From contig CANLRI010000001.1 of assembly GCA_947493585.1 (NCBI GenBank), positions 1,364,001 to 1,428,000 on the forward strand: a DNA stretch of 64,000 bases, written 5' to 3'. Below, piece after piece: positions 62,236 to 64,000 of this stretch. The number at the start of each line of letters is the position of its first letter. The first letter of the stretch is position 1. The notes under the pieces are model-generated. The model worked only from the letters and a program-made list of their open reading frames with translations. It was not told the DNA's origin and did not search any database. This stretch comes from an uncultured Planococcus sp. Its GTDB lineage: Bacteria; Bacillota; Bacilli; Bacillales_A; Planococcaceae. Position numbers and translations under genes: made by a program.

Positions 62236-62282
62236 TACATAGAGATTTAAAAATACAATAATCAGTCGAGGTGTATTCGGAT

Positions 62283-63986
62283 ATGAGACAAACATTAAGC
62301 TTTATCCCGACTTTGCGGGAAACTCCAGCTGACGCGGAAGTTAAATCGCATCAATTATTGCTGCGGGCAGGATTCATCCGCCAAAATACAAGCGGGATCT
62401 ACTCATTCCTGCCGCTTGGAAAACGCGTATTGCACAAAGTCGAGAAAATCATCCGCGAGGAAATGGAAGCGATCAATAGCGTCGAAGTGTTCATGCCTGC
62501 CCTTCAGCAAGCTGAACTTTGGCAAGAAACAGGACGCTGGTATTCTTACGGCGATGAATTGATGCGGTTAAAAGACCGTAACGACCGTGAGTTTGCGCTA
62601 GGCGCAACACATGAAGAAATCATCACGAGCCTGTTGCGCGACGAAATCAAGTCCTATAAAAAATTGCCGCTGACTTTGTATCAGATTCAATCAAAGTTCC
62701 GCGATGAAAAACGCCCGCGCTTCGGTTTGCTGCGCGGACGCGAATTCCTTATGAAGGATGCTTATTCCTTCCACGCGACGCCAGAGAGCCTCGACAAAAC
62801 ATACGATGACATGATGCAAGCCTACAGCAATATTTTCAGCCGCCTCGGCTTGAATTTCCGTGCTGTCATCGCGGACTCGGGCGCAATCGGCGGCAAGGAC
62901 AACCATGAATTCATGGTGCTGTCAGAAATCGGAGAAGATACGATCGCGTATTCCGATAATTCTTCTTATGCCGCGAATATCGAAATGGCAGCGGTGAATA
63001 TGGAGTATCCAAAATCCGATGAGCAAGCGCGCCCAGTTGAAAAGGTCTCAACGCCGGATCAGAAGACCATTGCCCAAGTGGCAGATTTCCTTGAGACAAC
63101 ACCGGAAAACTGCATCAAGACACTTGTGTTCAGAGCTGACGACGAACTCATCGTTGTATTGTCGCGCGGCGACCATGAAGTAAATGACGTGAAAGTTAAG
63201 CATATTTCAGGTGCGAAACTAGTCGATATGGCGACTCCAGAAGACGTGCGTGAATTATTGTCTTGCGATATTGGATCGATCGGTCCGGTTGGCTTGCCTG
63301 AAGGCACTCGTGTATTTGCGGACAACGCTGTCAAATCGATCGTCAACGGCGTCACTGGCGCCAATGAAGACGGTGTCCATTTGAAAAATGTTACGCCTGA
63401 TGAAGATTTCACGGTAGAAGCATATGGCGATTTGCGCTTTGTAAAAGAAGGCGATGCATCCCCAGATGGCAAGGGCACAATCCAATTCGCCAAAGGCATC
63501 GAAGTCGGCCATATCTTCAAGCTCGGCACTACTTATAGTGAACCGATGAAAGCAACATTCCTTAACGACCAAGGCAAGGCGATGCCTTACATCATGGGCT
63601 GCTATGGAATCGGGGTTTCACGCATTGTCGCAGCTGTCGCTGAACAATTCCAAGATGATTCCGGCTTTACTTGGCCGACTGCAGTTGCGCCTTATGAAAT
63701 TCATGTCGTACCGGTCAACGTTAAAGATGATGTGCAACGCGAAACCGGTGAAGAAATTTACGAACAATTGAAAGCCCAAGGGTTTGAAGTGTTGCTCGAT
63801 GACCGCAAAGAGCGCGCCGGCGTCAAATTTGCCGATGCAGATTTGATTGGCTTGCCGATCCGCATCACTATTGGCAAACGTGCTGCTGAAGGAATCCTGG
63901 AAGTGAAGATCCGTGAAACCAATGAAACAGTTGAATGGCATAAAGATGAAGTGCAAGACAAGGTACGCGAATTCTTTAAGAAATGA
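62283..63986 (+). CDS. proS: Prolyl-tRNA synthetase (bacterial type)
   Basis: Charges tRNA-Pro. It has 567 residues from the ATG at 62283 ([13 protein letters not shown]), with GAGGTG before it; the GTG at 62271 is part of that site. Class II motifs are visible in [30 protein letters not shown] and the closing [13 protein letters not shown]. The editing (YbaK-like) insertion that clears Ala-tRNA-Pro fills about 225-405. The C-terminal anticodon-binding domain follows. polC, next in B. subtilis, would lie beyond the window. Confidence 0.98.
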   Translation: MRQTLSFIPTLRETPADAEVKSHQLLLRAGFIRQNTSGIYSFLPLGKRVLHKVEKIIREEMEAINSVEVFMPALQQAELWQETGRWYSYGDELMRLKDRNDREFALGATHEEIITSLLRDEIKSYKKLPLTLYQIQSKFRDEKRPRFGLLRGREFLMKDAYSFHATPESLDKTYDDMMQAYSNIFSRLGLNFRAVIADSGAIGGKDNHEFMVLSEIGEDTIAYSDNSSYAANIEMAAVNMEYPKSDEQARPVEKVSTPDQKTIAQVADFLETTPENCIKTLVFRADDELIVVLSRGDHEVNDVKVKHISGAKLVDMATPEDVRELLSCDIGSIGPVGLPEGTRVFADNAVKSIVNGVTGANEDGVHLKNVTPDEDFTVEAYGDLRFVKEGDASPDGKGTIQFAKGIEVGHIFKLGTTYSEPMKATFLNDQGKAMPYIMGCYGIGVSRIVAAVAEQFQDDSGFTWPTAVAPYEIHVVPVNVKDDVQRETGEEIYEQLKAQGFEVLLDDRKERAGVKFADADLIGLPIRITIGKRAAEGILEVKIRETNETVEWHKDEVQDKVREFFKK

Positions 63987-64000
63987 ATAATAATCTGATA

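Noticed and set aside
62197..62282. T-box leader before proS
   Set aside because: The gap is only 86 bases and lacks the T-box sequence and specifier stem; a T-box needs more than twice that length.

Overview
The window reads as one continuous stretch of a low-to-moderate GC Firmicutes chromosome and almost certainly comes from a non-sporulating member of the Planococcaceae (Planococcus or Planomicrobium type). That placement is inference. It rests on Bacillus-like gene order and protein sequences, roughly 45-50% GC by eye, strong GGAGG-type ribosome binding sites, and the absence of spoVM from its usual place between thiN and rpmB. I saw no rRNA, tRNA, insertion sequence, prophage or CRISPR array. 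No stretch longer than about 300 bases lacks a gene.

Layout. 1-3254 is the end of a pyrimidine operon (carB end, pyrK, pyrD, pyrF, pyrE). 3361-6755 is an accessory segment: D-serine dehydratase, a VOC-fold protein, and a convergent cystine-type ABC binding protein plus permease with no ATPase gene. 6916-8571 is rqcH on the minus strand. 8694-13477 carries remA, gmk, rpoZ, coaBC and priA. 13496-21252 is a tightly overlapping chain: def, fmt, rsmB, prpC, prkC, rsgA, rpe, thiN. 21310-23752 holds rpmB (minus strand) diverging from asp23/yloU and fakA. 23978-27588 is sdaAB, sdaAA and recG. 27678-31206 is the fatty-acid block fapR, plsX, fabD, fabG, acpP. 31346-38443 is rnc, smc, ftsY, ylxM and ffh. 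38536-43308 is rpsP, khpA, rimM, trmD, rplS, lepB, rbgA and rnhB. 43430-47384 is sucC, sucD, an unrecognised 247-residue protein and dprA. 47494-54691 is topA, trmFO, xerC, hslV, hslU and codY. 54945-63986 is rpsB, tsf, pyrH, frr, uppS, cdsA, dxr, rseP and proS.

How the genes work together. Most belong to core growth functions: nucleotide synthesis, fatty-acid and phospholipid precursor supply under FapR, protein targeting by SRP (ffh, ftsY, ylxM), ribosome parts and assembly factors, chromosome maintenance (smc, topA, xerC, recG, priA, rnhB), and isoprenoid/lipid carrier synthesis (dxr, uppS, cdsA). A PrpC/PrkC phosphatase-kinase pair and CodY supply global regulation.

Against the Bacillus subtilis order as I remember it, several genes are missing from their usual slots: yloB/yloC before remA, rlmN between rsmB and prpC, spoVM, ylqD between khpA and rimM, ylqG/ylqH near rnhB, and the large flagellar/chemotaxis cluster between codY and rpsB. 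I found no clearly new multi-gene system. The more interesting signals are regulatory: a LysR-type site geometry upstream of the ABC binding protein, a promoter nested inside a terminator before xerC, a FapR operator packed against the recG terminator, an identical inverted repeat over two promoters, and structured leaders before rpsB and rplS.
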